This document shows, piece after piece, positions 34,434-45,340 of a stretch of DNA of 64,000 nt. The notes beneath the pieces were generated by a model that did not search any database, was not told where the DNA came from, and was given only the letters and a program-made list of their open reading frames with translations. The stretch covers positions 434,001-498,000 of the forward strand of contig JARVKI010000021.1 of NCBI GenBank assembly GCA_036674765.1, given 5' to 3'. A program made the position numbers and the translations under genes. How positions within the stretch are numbered: position 1 is the stretch's first letter; every line of letters begins with the position of its first letter. The stretch comes from Seiridium cupressi. Its lineage: Eukaryota; Ascomycota; Sordariomycetes; Amphisphaeriales; Sporocadaceae.

Positions 34434-35890
34434 TGTGCTTGGAGCCTGAAGCTCAAGGTGAAATGATGTCGAGTCAAAGCTCGAAATGAAAGAAGCTGGT
34501 CGTACTCGCACGCGAAGATACAGGAATGCGTCGCGTGGACCAGAGAAAGATGGGTTCGTCTAGAGATTGACGGGTCGACCCAGCATGCTCAAGGGAAAGA
34601 AGTGGATGAGAACAACACTGGCGCAGGGGTGGAAGGTGGTCAATGGTCAACAGTGCCAAAGCGGCGCAGATGGGAAATAACAAAGTGGTGCCGATCAGTG
34701 CAGCTTGGCGATATTCATCCTCTGACACGAGAAAAGTTCGTGTTTTGGGTGATGGTTGGTCTTGGTGCCCTGAATGTTCGACTCTCGAATTTTTAGGCGT
34801 TGAAGAAATCGCAGTCGGGTCGTCGTTATTTTGGGTGGATCACAAAAGGATGGACACTGGTAACGACACCCTTGCTGATCGAGAGCAGGGGAAGGAAACG
34901 CCAGCCAGCAGTCAGAGCCAGAAGCCAGCGGCCAGAAAATGATAGGTGAGCACTGGCCAGAACTCCAAAACCCAGGTGGGTCCCTGCTGCCGTTTGGGGT
35001 GCCCCGGCGCGTACCCGTGTTTTGGTGTCGCTCGTCTCTGTCACTGCCTGACAGCAGAGTGCAGACTGGCCGAGAAGAGCCCTGGCAGCTGCTAGCCACT
35101 GGGTGTCTGAGCTACTGCCTTATGTTGACATCATTACGCATATTTCGGGAGATGTTCAGAGAACTTGGGCTGGGCGCTTTCTCCGGACGGCAGACGTTAC
35201 ATATTGGCCGGTGTTCAACAGAGAGTATTCGGCATGTGATTGATCGAGGTGGTAATCACTAGGTTAATTATATTCACCAAGCTAATTGCCTTGGTCGATT
35301 TTGCCTCGGGACCCAGGGCACCAAACTGTGCTGCCTGAGGAACATGTCAGTTGTTTCAAGCTCACTGCAAGCTGCGAGAAAGCAACGACTAGCACAATGT
35401 AAATAAATGTAACAAAGTCCTGGTGCACGAAAAGTGTTCGCATACTGCATGCAACCCCTCAATCGAGTTCAAGTTCCGCTGCATGCACCGACGGCATAGT
35501 CGTACGGGGACATTGCATTGACATGCTGACTACTCCCCAACGTTTAAACACTCTGCATAGAGAGTATATCACCAAGCGTTGCTTTGAGATCTTGTGACTT
35601 GAAGCAAGACCATCCTCAACTCCTTCTCGTAGCTAAGACGAGCCTGAATAACATCCCCACAGTGCAGTTGGGAATCGGAATCAGAAGAAAGCGTTGAAGT
35701 TCCGAGGCTAGGACAGAGAAGGCAGAAAGCTACACCCTCAACCAAATACACCAAACACGCAAGACAGCCAGTCTAGTTAAATCGGCAGTTCCATTACGAA
35801 GTACAAAGTACCGTTAATACTGGTGCACATCAATCGAATGGTACTTTGTTCAACCTATCCAATTACGCCGAACCCCGTGGTATTCATATT
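34434..35890. other. Intergenic, nucleoporin 5' flank and SCP2 3' flank
   Basis: About 1.5 kb with only short overlapping frames. No domain, tRNA or repeat seen. Confidence 0.5.
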
Positions 35891-36407
35891 CTACAGCTTA
35901 GCCTTGGTTTGTGCCTTCTTCAAAATGGGCTCCATCTTGGTTGCCTTCATCACGTCACCCTTGATCTTCAACTTTCCGGACATGAACAGTCTCTGTGCGT
36001 TTGCTTGTCCAGCGACTAGTTTGCCAAAGTCCTCGTCGGATAGCGACAGGGTGACTAGGGAGTGTATATGTCAGCCTCGAGTCTAGTCTTGAAGCCAGAA
36101 ACAATGCGCCCGCCAACATACCTGTAGGCTTGGATCCCAGTCCTTTGCCGACCGAACCGCTCTCCTTCAGGTCGATATGCCAGCTGTCCGTCTCGCCCGC
36201 CTTGTTCTTGAGTGTAAATGCAAACACGGCGTTTCCTTGCTTAATAGCATCTTTCTTATCGGCCTCGCTCGAATTGAGGGCGGAGTTGATAGCCTCAAAA
36301 GCGGCGGAAGATGGGAACTTTTCTGGGAGTGCACACACAGTCAGCTTCTCGTCGTTGGGGCGAAGCGATCATACAATGCGCTAAACCGTACCGTTCTTGA
36401 GACTCAT
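35891..36407 (-). CDS. SCP2 sterol-carrier domain protein
   Basis: Three exons on the minus strand, 36392..36407, 36122..36322 and 35891..36054, with introns of 69 and 67 nt, give 126 residues. The first coding exon is only 16 nt (MSLKN plus one base). The joined protein is a stand-alone SCP2 domain: KFPSSAAFEAIN, VFAFTLKNKAGETDSWHIDL, GSVGKGLGSKPT, VTLSLSDEDFGKLVAG, then LFMSGKLKIKGDVMKATKM. The family binds and transfers fatty acyl-CoAs and sterols. The protein ends KKAQTKAKL; the terminal AKL resembles a type-1 peroxisomal signal (SKL-like), which fits the usual peroxisomal site of SCP2. Confidence 0.95.
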
Positions 36408-38456
36408 GTTCGCGAGTTGATGTGATGGATCGGGGTGATTTGATGTACGATCACGCAGGTAGGCACCGTCGGCTGTAGGAGGATATGGACTGGGTACGAA
36501 CTGGTTCGTAGATGGGGGTCGCTTGGTTCTTGTAGTTCTGGCGATCCTCAACCGGCAGAAGCGTAATCCAAAGCTCGGAACATGACATTGACCGAACGCA
36601 TCGACAACCACATGTCAATTGGACCTCGGCGACTCATCATGTGGTCGACCGAGCTCGCGCTAGAGACCTTCCTGCGCCACAGGTGGGGACAAACACTTGG
36701 CAAAGGAGATGGCGGACATAAGAGGGCAAGCCACAGGTGCCAGGTGCTCAGTGCTGTACGTACTACTACTGTAAAGTTTAAACCTCACAGGCGGGGAGGG
36801 GAGAGTTGTTGTAGTGTCCTTTCGGTCCGCCCCCAATTGTATCTACTGTATGGCCGCGTTCCTAGCGATGAGCACCTGGTACGACCGGAAAACTCAACGG
36901 TGAAATGCACAGCTGTCGAACTCGTATGCTGCTACGCTACACAGCGTTGGCAATCCACATTGCTATTGGACGCGTACATCGTCAAGACTTCTTCATATAG
37001 CGCTTTGTGGTCTCACCGACGTGCTGAATAGCATCATCGCTGTAGTCGAATTTTAGGAGGTGCGTCAACGGAAGATCTTACACCTTATGTAAGTTCCTTG
37101 GTTCTCGGGCGTGGAGTGCCCGACGCTCGGTTGCCGCTGGGGAGCTTCAAGGCTTTCCCCAGGCTCTCCGAATCCAGTCTCCATTCTACTAAAGTATGGA
37201 GTGGCCCCTCACAATGGGCATTCTGGCGTCTAGATGCAGATACTGCGCAGTACTAGCTCTCGCTCTGGCACCACCCTCCCAAAGTCCGCAACCTACCAAG
37301 GATGATTTCAGGTACTGACGATGTTGACATGGGCGTTTGTGAGCTTGACGTCTCCTATGCCAGTGTTCCCGGTACCATAAATCCCCCTACAAGTGTAATG
37401 ATAGATGCGTTCGGCCTGTGGTTTCCTATGTCATACAATCAGGGGTTCTGTTTGGTATTGTGCCAGCTGGTACCGCGTCGTACAAGTCGTGATAACATAG
37501 GTACCGATGCCAACCACCCTTCACGTCGGAATGGCCTTGTTAGGCCTAGGCGGGCGGGAGTTCTTGTAGTATTTGTATAGGTTGGAGACCCGACCGACTC
37601 CGGACTGTGTGCACTGCGAAGGGGGGTGGCTGCCGGTACAGCACGCATTGCATGGAGCCCAGATGTATTAGAAATCGAGGGCGATGGTAGCGATGTAGTG
37701 ATTACATTGCACCGCACCGGTCAAGCTGCTGCGAGTTCATTGTGCTGCCCGATGCTGCGGCCCCGTCTTACAAGCATGACGTAGCAATTAGAGTTTAGGG
37801 CTAACAGGCGTTGGCTATTATACTCGTGCGACGTGTAAGCAAGCATGCATGATAGAAGCGCCCTTGGCTGGGATTTCTACCATGCTGTCGATGCATGGTA
37901 CTTCGCCCCTGGATCTTTATCTAGTCCCCATGGCCCGATGTTTTTTTTCCTCGTCGAGGCACTGAAAAGAAAGGTCTCGTCGCTCCGCGCATACATGCCA
38001 GCGAATCAGCGACAAGCCTGTACGTCGCCATGCATCCCCTTTCTCTCCCTCTCCCAACATCACACACCCGTCTACAATTGCAAGAGCGGACCTGATCATC
38101 ATTGGCCAAAGGTGGTACGGTCTATGTCGGCGATTGCAAGCTATCCATTGTCAATCCCCGGCATATAATCCATGCATCCAGGCAGCTGTCAAGCAACCAC
38201 CAGCGCCTAGTGCGAAATGTTTTTCTGCAATAGATTAGGACTGATCTTCACGGGCCGTGCCACGGAGCGTTGCGCTTCGTCATCCTTTACAACCTACTGG
38301 AAATCGTCTTGACATCTCAAACTCAGCCTCGCTGGATCATGCTGTCGGTCGGCCAGCGGCACGGACTAGTTGAGTAGTGGCTTCTGCACGCTGTTGACTC
38401 CAAACGCGACAACCAGCGCTCCTGCGCCCTGCGAGCGACTCCGACAGCGAGCAGCG
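36408..38456. other. Gene-poor intergenic region
   Basis: Two kilobases between the divergent SCP2 and regulator genes. Many short frames on both strands, none with a domain or coding signature I can defend. No RNA gene seen. This is the left edge of the accessory-looking segment. Confidence 0.5.
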
Positions 38457-40165
38457 ATGCAGTCGGGCAGACGCGCACAGGGCTGCTGGACATGCAAACG
38501 TGCGTTTTCCGCAACGGCCATGTCTTGAAACCACGTCCAGTTGCTGACCTTTCTCTGGTAGAACGGAAGATCGGATGTGATCGTGGTTTCCCTGCCTGCA
38601 ACAACTGTCTTCGTACCGGGCGAGAATGTCTAGGCTACGGCATCCGGCTGGCGTGGCCTGACCAGCCCGACGGTCGGCGCCGCAAGAGTCAACTACCAGA
38701 TCAGGACTTTCAAATGCCGACGAGTGACTCAAAATATTATGGCCGACAATTTTTAAACGTGACTTACGACGACTTGACACGGTTCCGAAATGATGACTCT
38801 GCCCGTCACTCTGCCCTGGTTCACCGTTCTCCACGTCCCCAGCGCCTGATCCCGTTGATACCAGATTTTCATGAGAGGGAGTCCCATCTCATAAGTTACT
38901 GTAAGTATGAATGTACATTTTATGGGGGGTGGTGCCCTGATGAGATCGTGTTAGACCAAAACAAACTCTCGTCCATGGTTTCTACCATTGACATAAGAAA
39001 TGGCTTCCGCGAGTACCTCCTGCCCCTGGCATTGTCCCCGTACAGTTCGGCCTCGGAAGGGCTACGGAATGCCATGCTGTCTGTTTCTGCATTCCATCTC
39101 GGGGGTACAGAAAGGGCACTTCCATTCAAAGCCAAAGCTCTGCGGTCCTTATCTTCTTCACTGTCAGCAGAATGCGTTGGTATTAACGAAACGCAACTTG
39201 CAACGTCGATGATGCTTTGTGTGTATAACGTTGGTACCGACAACCCGAGTTGTGGTCCTGGCCGCTCACTAATATCGTGCTAGGTTTTCGACGAGACTGA
39301 GGGTAACTGGGACCTCCATCTTAACGGTGCTAAGAACATACTCCGCAGGCTCATGATTATTCGCGACGGCTATCCAAGATCTAGTTTCTTGTACACCTGG
39401 TTTCTTTACCATGAAGTTCTTGGCGAATTCAAGAGTCCTCTCCAGTTCTATCCGGACGGTCCTGTGTCGCTACAACTGAGGGATGAGCTGGCCTTTGACA
39501 CATCACTAGTAGGTTGAACTGCGAAAGTGATAGGAATATCAACTCAGCTGAATTGTACACAGATTGTCGGTTCCCTCGGCTGTTCGGTGGAAGTTATGGA
39601 GATCATAAGCTACGTCAACGGAATCCGCGCTCGAGAGCTTCATGGGGACATCGCATACCCCACGGCGGAAGAAAAGACTCGTCGAAACGATGAATGGCAC
39701 GATGTTGAAAGTCGATTGGCAAACTTGGACCAGAGAATGGACCCCAGTTATGCCGATGAGCTGTCCCCATACCAGCGCACAATGATACACAGCACCGCAG
39801 AACTTTATCGCATCGCCACCTTCCTGTATCTGCAAAGAGCCTGCAATGCGGCCCAGGCGCATGAGCTTAGAAGCATATATCTGGATCAGGCATTTCAGGT
39901 CTTGAGGACGCTGGAAATCTGCACAAGCCCATGGCCGCTCTTTGTACTTGCTTGCGAGTCTGATACCGATGAACAGCGCATCGAGGTTCTCCATGCCTTG
40001 GATTTGATGGACATCAAACGCCACATTGGTAATATCACAGTGCTCCGCGAGATTATCGAATCGTTCTGGAAGCAACAAGATCTCCAAGCCGATAGCGGTA
40101 GACCATCAAATACGAAGTGGTGGGACGTTTTGGATCTCACCGTCGCTGCTCCATGGTTTATCTGA
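38457..40165 (+). CDS. Zn2Cys6 fungal transcription factor
   Basis: Four exons, 38457..38499, 38562..39229, 39284..39508, 39563..40165 (introns 62, 54 and 54 nt), give 512 residues. The zinc cluster has Cys10, 13, 20, 27, 30 and 37 (C-x2-C-x6-C-x6-C-x2-C-x6-C). The first intron cuts the cluster between Lys14 and the next codon, so no single-frame scan sees the whole domain. The spliced residue 15 is Gln where Arg or Lys is usual. The rest is a helical regulatory domain like fungal_trans_2 (GFREYLLPLALS, ETEGNWDLHLNGAK, AELYRIATFLYLQR, LDLMDIKRHIGN). This class binds CGG-containing DNA sites as nuclear regulators; targets are unknown. Full length with no lesion. Confidence 0.92.
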
Positions 40166-40892
40166 TGTTGCCCCTCCCCTAGGTATGTCTTCGGGACGCT
40201 AATCCTCACCATAACGTCTGGTCGCAAGGCACTATCGAATAAGCTCAGTTCCCTGCCAAAGCAGGCGCACTAGGTTGACTGGCAAGAAGGGAAACACTCA
40301 TCCCACCCCTTATGAACATTGTCAACATCTTTTGACAACCGAGCTCTCAAAACTGCTGCTCAAATCCAATTTCCCCTACCAGAAGGACCAGCAAAACAAT
40401 GGCACATCTTCGAATATGAAACCCGAAGTCACTCTGAGTTGGAATACTATTCCTTTGTTTAAGATGCACCCAGGCTAACGACATATGAAGACCAACCGGA
40501 GCGGACAGTTTAGGCGTAACCTGTCGATTGAGCTTCCATAGACTTGAGGGATAAGCCAGAAGTCGCGATGATATCTCGATTGGCCCATGCCCCTTGTCCC
40601 ACCAGCCCATCCTTTGTCATGAATGAGAACACGCACTTCACGAGTTCTTTGTGATAGGTCAGCCATGCCGCAGGACAAATGAGCCAATGAGCTTCATCGG
40701 CAACTCAATCGTCTTGTGGTTGATGCTTATAACCTCATATTTGGGTAGATCTTAGTCTCATGCAAGGATCCAAAACGCACTGCTTCTCATGGTCTTTTAC
40801 TTGACCACGACTTCAAATCAAGGACAGCTCAGAAGTCGCATTCTCCCATAGTCGCCTCGATTCTAAGCCCAGCGCATAATTCTACTACCAAC
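40166..40892. other. Intergenic
   Basis: 3' flank of the regulator and 5' flank of the next gene. A CCAAT pentamer lies at about 40684. Nothing else recognised. Confidence 0.45.
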
Positions 40893-41654
40893 ATGGCACC
40901 CCGGCAGACACAAAGCGTCCCGGTCCGGCGGCAACCAAAACGCTCCGCCGGCCGCCCTCGGCCTGTTTACAACCCTGAGGCACCAAAGCCACGGGCTCGT
41001 CTCAACACTGGCATCAAGAAAGGAAAATCTGCTGGGACTGGGGTTAAAAGTAGCCAAAAGCCAAAAGCCCGCACTACCTCCAGAACCGCCGTAAGCCCGC
41101 CGTGGTCCAAGAACACTAAGAAGCAATCGTCCTACCTACGTCTTGGCTCCGTGGACTCGTTACTCCTCGATCCGTCTGACGATATACTTGCTCGTCAGGA
41201 TCGCTGGATTCCTGACTTGGGTCAACGGCCACAAGTCGTATCCCAGCCTCCTGCCTCTCTTCTCGCGCCGGAGTTGTGGACGGCGTATTGTGCCCTTGAC
41301 GATTATATGTACAATCAATCTCTCAAGGATTTACGACTCGAGGACCAGGAGGATCGGTACCGGAGCTTGCAGAGAGGCCATCGAACGCAACCAAACGAGC
41401 GCCCAAGCAATGTGGGTGTCACGCTGTGGGGCGTGTATAGAATGTTCGAGCCTTGGGTGTATAGGGCAAGCCTGACGGCGGAGGAGGCCGTTACATATCC
41501 GACGATGGACGAAGTTATGGATTATCAGTATGAAGGGGGCGATATCCCACCAATCGCCCCGCAGGGGTGGAAATGGATGAACCGGGAGCTAGTCCCAATC
41601 GCCAGCAATGGCATAGTGAAGTCCGTGGCAGGTGGTGAAGAGTCATATGAGTAA
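40893..41654 (+). CDS. Basic protein of unknown function
   Basis: A single exon of 253 residues that I do not recognise. The first ~85 residues are strongly basic and Pro/Ser-rich (RRQPKRSAGRPRP, KKGKSAG, KARTTSRTA), suggesting DNA or RNA contact or a nuclear signal. The second part is more ordered, with aromatic-rich patches: LLAPELWTAYCALDDYMYNQ, VGVTLWGVYRMFEPWVYRA, then YQYEGGDIPPIAPQGWKWMN. No membrane segment or signal peptide. It lies between two Zn2Cys6 regulators, but no functional link can be shown. The ATG is preceded by a typical CCAACATGG context, which supports the start. Confidence 0.72.
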   Translation: MAPRQTQSVPVRRQPKRSAGRPRPVYNPEAPKPRARLNTGIKKGKSAGTGVKSSQKPKARTTSRTAVSPPWSKNTKKQSSYLRLGSVDSLLLDPSDDILARQDRWIPDLGQRPQVVSQPPASLLAPELWTAYCALDDYMYNQSLKDLRLEDQEDRYRSLQRGHRTQPNERPSNVGVTLWGVYRMFEPWVYRASLTAEEAVTYPTMDEVMDYQYEGGDIPPIAPQGWKWMNRELVPIASNGIVKSVAGGEESYE

Positions 41655-41919
41655 TCAGGATATATTTTGGCGTCTTTTTCATTGTATACTTTGGACGGAT
41701 GGCGATATATGGTGATATATAAGAAACGAATGATTCATGTTATTATCAGAGTAACGCTAAACGGTCGAGAAAGGGGAGTTTTGGGCACAGTGCTTCAAAA
41801 GTTTGTCACATTCAATTAGACAGCAATCCAGTCTGGACAGTAACCGCTCGGCATATTCACAGTTAGCTAAAATAGAAGCGACTTGAAAGTCAGATTATAC
41901 CAGTAAGCCCCGCCACTTT

Positions 41920-43410
41920 TCATTGATGCAATGCAGTCCCGGCATCTGCAGGATTGTTCTCAACGCTACCTATTGGCCTCAGTATATATTCCATGGGAGG
42001 GATCCACGCCATCTCCTCCATGGGCCAGCGGATCCAAAGTCGATGTTCTTCATCTAATAGAGCATAGGCCTTGGCAAGCAGATGCTCCGGCCAGCCGTGC
42101 ACCCACCACTGATCGGGCGACTTTTTGAGCAGCACCGCGAAGAACGTGAGCAGCACCGCCGCCTCCTGCGTCGGGGTCTTCAGCAGCGACAGGAAGCCGT
42201 CATCGGTCACCTCGAACAGCCAGAGGAACGCCACCCGTATATCGTGCCGATCTTCCCCGGCAGGCACCGGCAGGCGGTATGCAGCGAACGTCCTCTCCAG
42301 CTTCTCTATCGCATCGAGGTATATCTTCCGCGCCGGCGCATCCTCTTCCTTTGTGAGCGTCTCCTGGATCAGAAAGGCGATGTGGTCGAGCTGCTGCTTG
42401 GGCGGCGCAGTGGCATCTAGAGATACTGAGTGCTGAGTGATCCACCGCCGTCCTCCGTCCTGGAGGAGCGGTGACAGCTCCTCCGTCTTGCTTGCGTCCT
42501 GCAAGTATGGATGGAAGAGCTTGATCCCACGGAGGAGAAACATCCAATCTGGAAACCCGCTCTCCCCGATAAGGAGGAAGTCGGACTCCTGTCGTGGTGC
42601 TGCTAGCGCTTTCAGGGGGGAGGCAGGTTAGTCAGGATGTCGATAATTCTTCAGCTGTCGAGACGAAGCGACCTACCAAAGTACATGGTGAGGTTAGAGA
42701 ACACATAAAGCATTGGTGCGTTTTCCGAAGTGACATTGGTCATTAAATCTACTGCTGTCCGTGACGCTGCTTGATGGTGAGACAGAGCCAAGGATACGTA
42801 GTACTCGGACCACTGTTTTCGGTGGTGCGCAAGATGGAGAGCCGAAATGGCGAGCAGCGTTCTCATGATATACTCGTGCCTGAAGCCCATCTGCACGATA
42901 TTGTGTCGGAAAAATTCCCGCATGCTCAATCTCTGGGAAATCGTGACATACGTCGAGGTCGTGTAGTTATGTAGCAGCTCCAGATCTGCCATATTCAGGC
43001 CACTGGCAGACTCAACTGAGGAGTTAGGGCTTGGCCTGGGATTCGTCTTTTCTGCTGCCACGAAATCGCAGGTGACATTGTGTTTGATGCAGTTTCCGCA
43101 TGATGGTCGTTGTTCATCGCACTGAATGATGTCAGCCTATACAATGGGGAGGCTGAAGACTGCTTGGAAGCAAAGCCGGAGTATGAGACGCTCATCCTTC
43201 CCGAACACTGCAGTACTCTCGCTTAGGTAAGGCATGCGGGACAAGTGAAATATGTAAGATATATGCTATGGCGGAGCCAGAACTGGAGAATCTGAAACAA
43301 CGGGGCCGGCTCACCTTGACTTTTCGTGTCTTGCATCTCCTGCAGCCACTGTTTGGTGAGATTGCCGTCAGCAGCTGCAGTGGAGGTCGAGACGTAGCGA
43401 TGGGGAACAC
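41920..43410 (-). CDS. Zn2Cys6 transcription factor (Upc2-like architecture)
   Basis: Three exons on the minus strand, 43315..43410, 42677..43121 and 41920..42608, give 409 residues. The zinc cluster has Cys23, 26, 33, 40, 43 and 50 (C-x2-C-x6-C-x6-C-x2-C-x6-C). A 193-nt intron falls exactly before Cys33, joining RRCKTRKVK to CDEQRPSCGNC. The second intron is 68 nt. The C-terminal helical domain, with ADLELLHNYTTSTY, GFRHEYIMRTLLAISALHLA and WPMEEMAWIPPMEY, resembles the sterol-uptake-control (Upc2-like) class of fungal regulators. The start is the least certain part: the frame opens at MFPIATSRPP and a further upstream exon is possible. The protein is short for the class but complete in its domains. 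Confidence 0.88.
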
Positions 43411-44198
43411 ATGACATGTTGTACTTACAGGCGGCTCTTCGGGTGAGATCGTCTTGATGTATACATCTTAGCCCTCGGTCATGTCTGGGGGCCGACCCGA
43501 CCGCTGTCCACGTCAGGCAACGCCAATGTTCGGGTTATTCTGCCCAGCGTAACAGTATCTTGGGGCCCGCAATTTACTAGATGTGCAGTTGAGTGGTGAT
43601 GGGTGTTTCCTACACCTACTTGCGAGCTGACGAGACTGGCGCTTTGGATTCGTATTCGGAGTCGGCACAATCTACGGTGACAAATGGCTTGGGCCCGACT
43701 TGACGCTTGCCAAGTTGCTATACCATTCGCATTGTCCGTTAAACTGCTGCCTGTTCCCCGCCACGGTTCCGGCGTTTTCAGAATGTTTTCCGGATGCTCT
43801 GACTATATGCAATCCAAATCCGTGTTTATCGGCACTGCGGGAAGGACTGAGCCTCGAGCCATCGCAGCACGCATCTCGAGAACTAGTCCTAGATAAGCTT
43901 AGTGCGGTGTTCACATCCTCTTTCGAGATCGGACGAGTTCGGGTGAATTCGTATTAGTGGATCCTGCTATCGATTACAAGCCGACTTGAACAAATGCGCG
44001 TAATACCAGGGGGCGTCTGCCCTTCCGTGTCAGCGAAGCGACTATTCCTATAAGATAAGAATCTCCCATAATGCAGAAATGGCTTCAACTATCGAACAGA
44101 TCGTTCACGAGCAACGCAAACAGAGAACGGACTGGGTAAAATCACTTCGAAACCAGCCGAGCGATTATTCCCTTGACACCTAGAAGTTGCGATTGACA
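43411..44198. other. Intergenic between regulator and RTA1 relic
   Basis: Contains the regulator promoter. A 34-codon frame from 44079 (MASTIEQIVHEQRKQRTDW, ending in TAG) reads somewhat coding-like and could belong to the decayed gene that follows, but I cannot show this. Confidence 0.4.
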
Positions 44199-45340
44199 AT
44201 GACCGCAGGGGGAGAATCAGGTTCAAATACTGTCACTAATACACTATGTATGATCCTTGGTTAGCAGCCGTGGGTTTTCAGAGTCTATTTGCAATTTCAA
44301 CATTCCTTCACCTCTCTCAGTTGACTCATTCTCGGACGTGGTACGTTATCCCATTTGTGGTGAGTAGCATTTGTGAGACGATAGGATATAGAGGACGTAT
44401 TGCGTCTGTCCTTCATACGCCAGACTGGAGCTTGACGCCGTACATCATTTAGACGCTACTCATTCTGATCGCTCCACCCCTGTTTGCAGCATCAGTATAT
44501 ATAATATTAAGCCGCCTTGTCCAGCTTGTGGATGGGGCCAAGCCTCCATTATTCCTGCCAGGTGGCTCACCAAAGTTCTCGTATCGACGGATGTCATCTC
44601 TTTCCTAATGCAAGGAGCGTATGTTCTGCTCCCCTGACCACTATGGATAGTCATCACGATATGATATTAATTCTACATGTCAGCAGCCGAGGCATGCTCT
44701 CAGCAGCAAAAGATGTAGCCGGACACCAGACGGGGCAGGATGTCATTGATACATATGAAAACCTGCTGTGTATGTGGGTTCTATATATATAATTCTTCTG
44801 CGATATTAACTAAATGTAAACCTAACATCTCTTCTAATAAGTGTTATACGCTTTCGTTTTGGGTTTAAAAAGTTTCGAGAATTGACGAGTTTCGATTTTA
44901 TTCATCTTCTACGATAAAAGAAGAAAACAAAATCGTACACGAGGGCTCTCCATAAACTTAGAAGAAAAGTAAGAAACTGGCACATTTTGCTACATAGACA
45001 GGCGGTCTTGCGGTACAACTCGTAGGTTCCTTGGTGTTCATCTTAGTCTCGTCCCTCTTCCACTGGCGGATACGTCGACATCCCACGACAGCATCATCGA
45101 CGAGCAGGATCCCATGGGAACAGTACACGTCAATGTTTTACGATGTTTCGGGGCTCATCCTCGTTCGATCCACATTCCGAATCATGGAGTATGCCCAAGG
45201 ATGGAACGGGTCGTTGCAGAACGCGGAATCCTGGCTATACATCTTCGATGCGGCATTGATGTTTGTTGCCATGGCCCCGTTGAATACGTGACATCCAAGC
45301 AGAATTGTCTCGACCAGCAACAGGAATCCCTTGAGCCGAA
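44199..45340 (+). pseudogene. RTA1-family membrane protein, decayed
   Basis: Successive frames spell an RTA1-domain protein (seven-helix lipid-translocating exporter/resistance family): FQSLFAISTFLHLSQL, TWYVIPFVVSSICETIGY, TLLILIAPPLFAASVYII, RWLTKVLVSTDVISFLMQGA, GMLSAAKDVAGHQTGQDVI, then LVFILVSSLFHW, VRSTFRIMEYAQGWNG and ESWLYIFDAALMF. It is broken in several places: a frame change near 44243, TAG at 44450-44452 where YIIQ is expected, a one-base loss near 44543, and TGA at 45289-45291 before HPSR-like text. An intron at 44619-44683 still has good GTATGT/CAG borders. About 230 AT-rich bases (44775-45009) separate the middle and C-terminal parts and could be an intron or an insertion. The gene was probably functional in the recent past. 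Confidence 0.82.
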
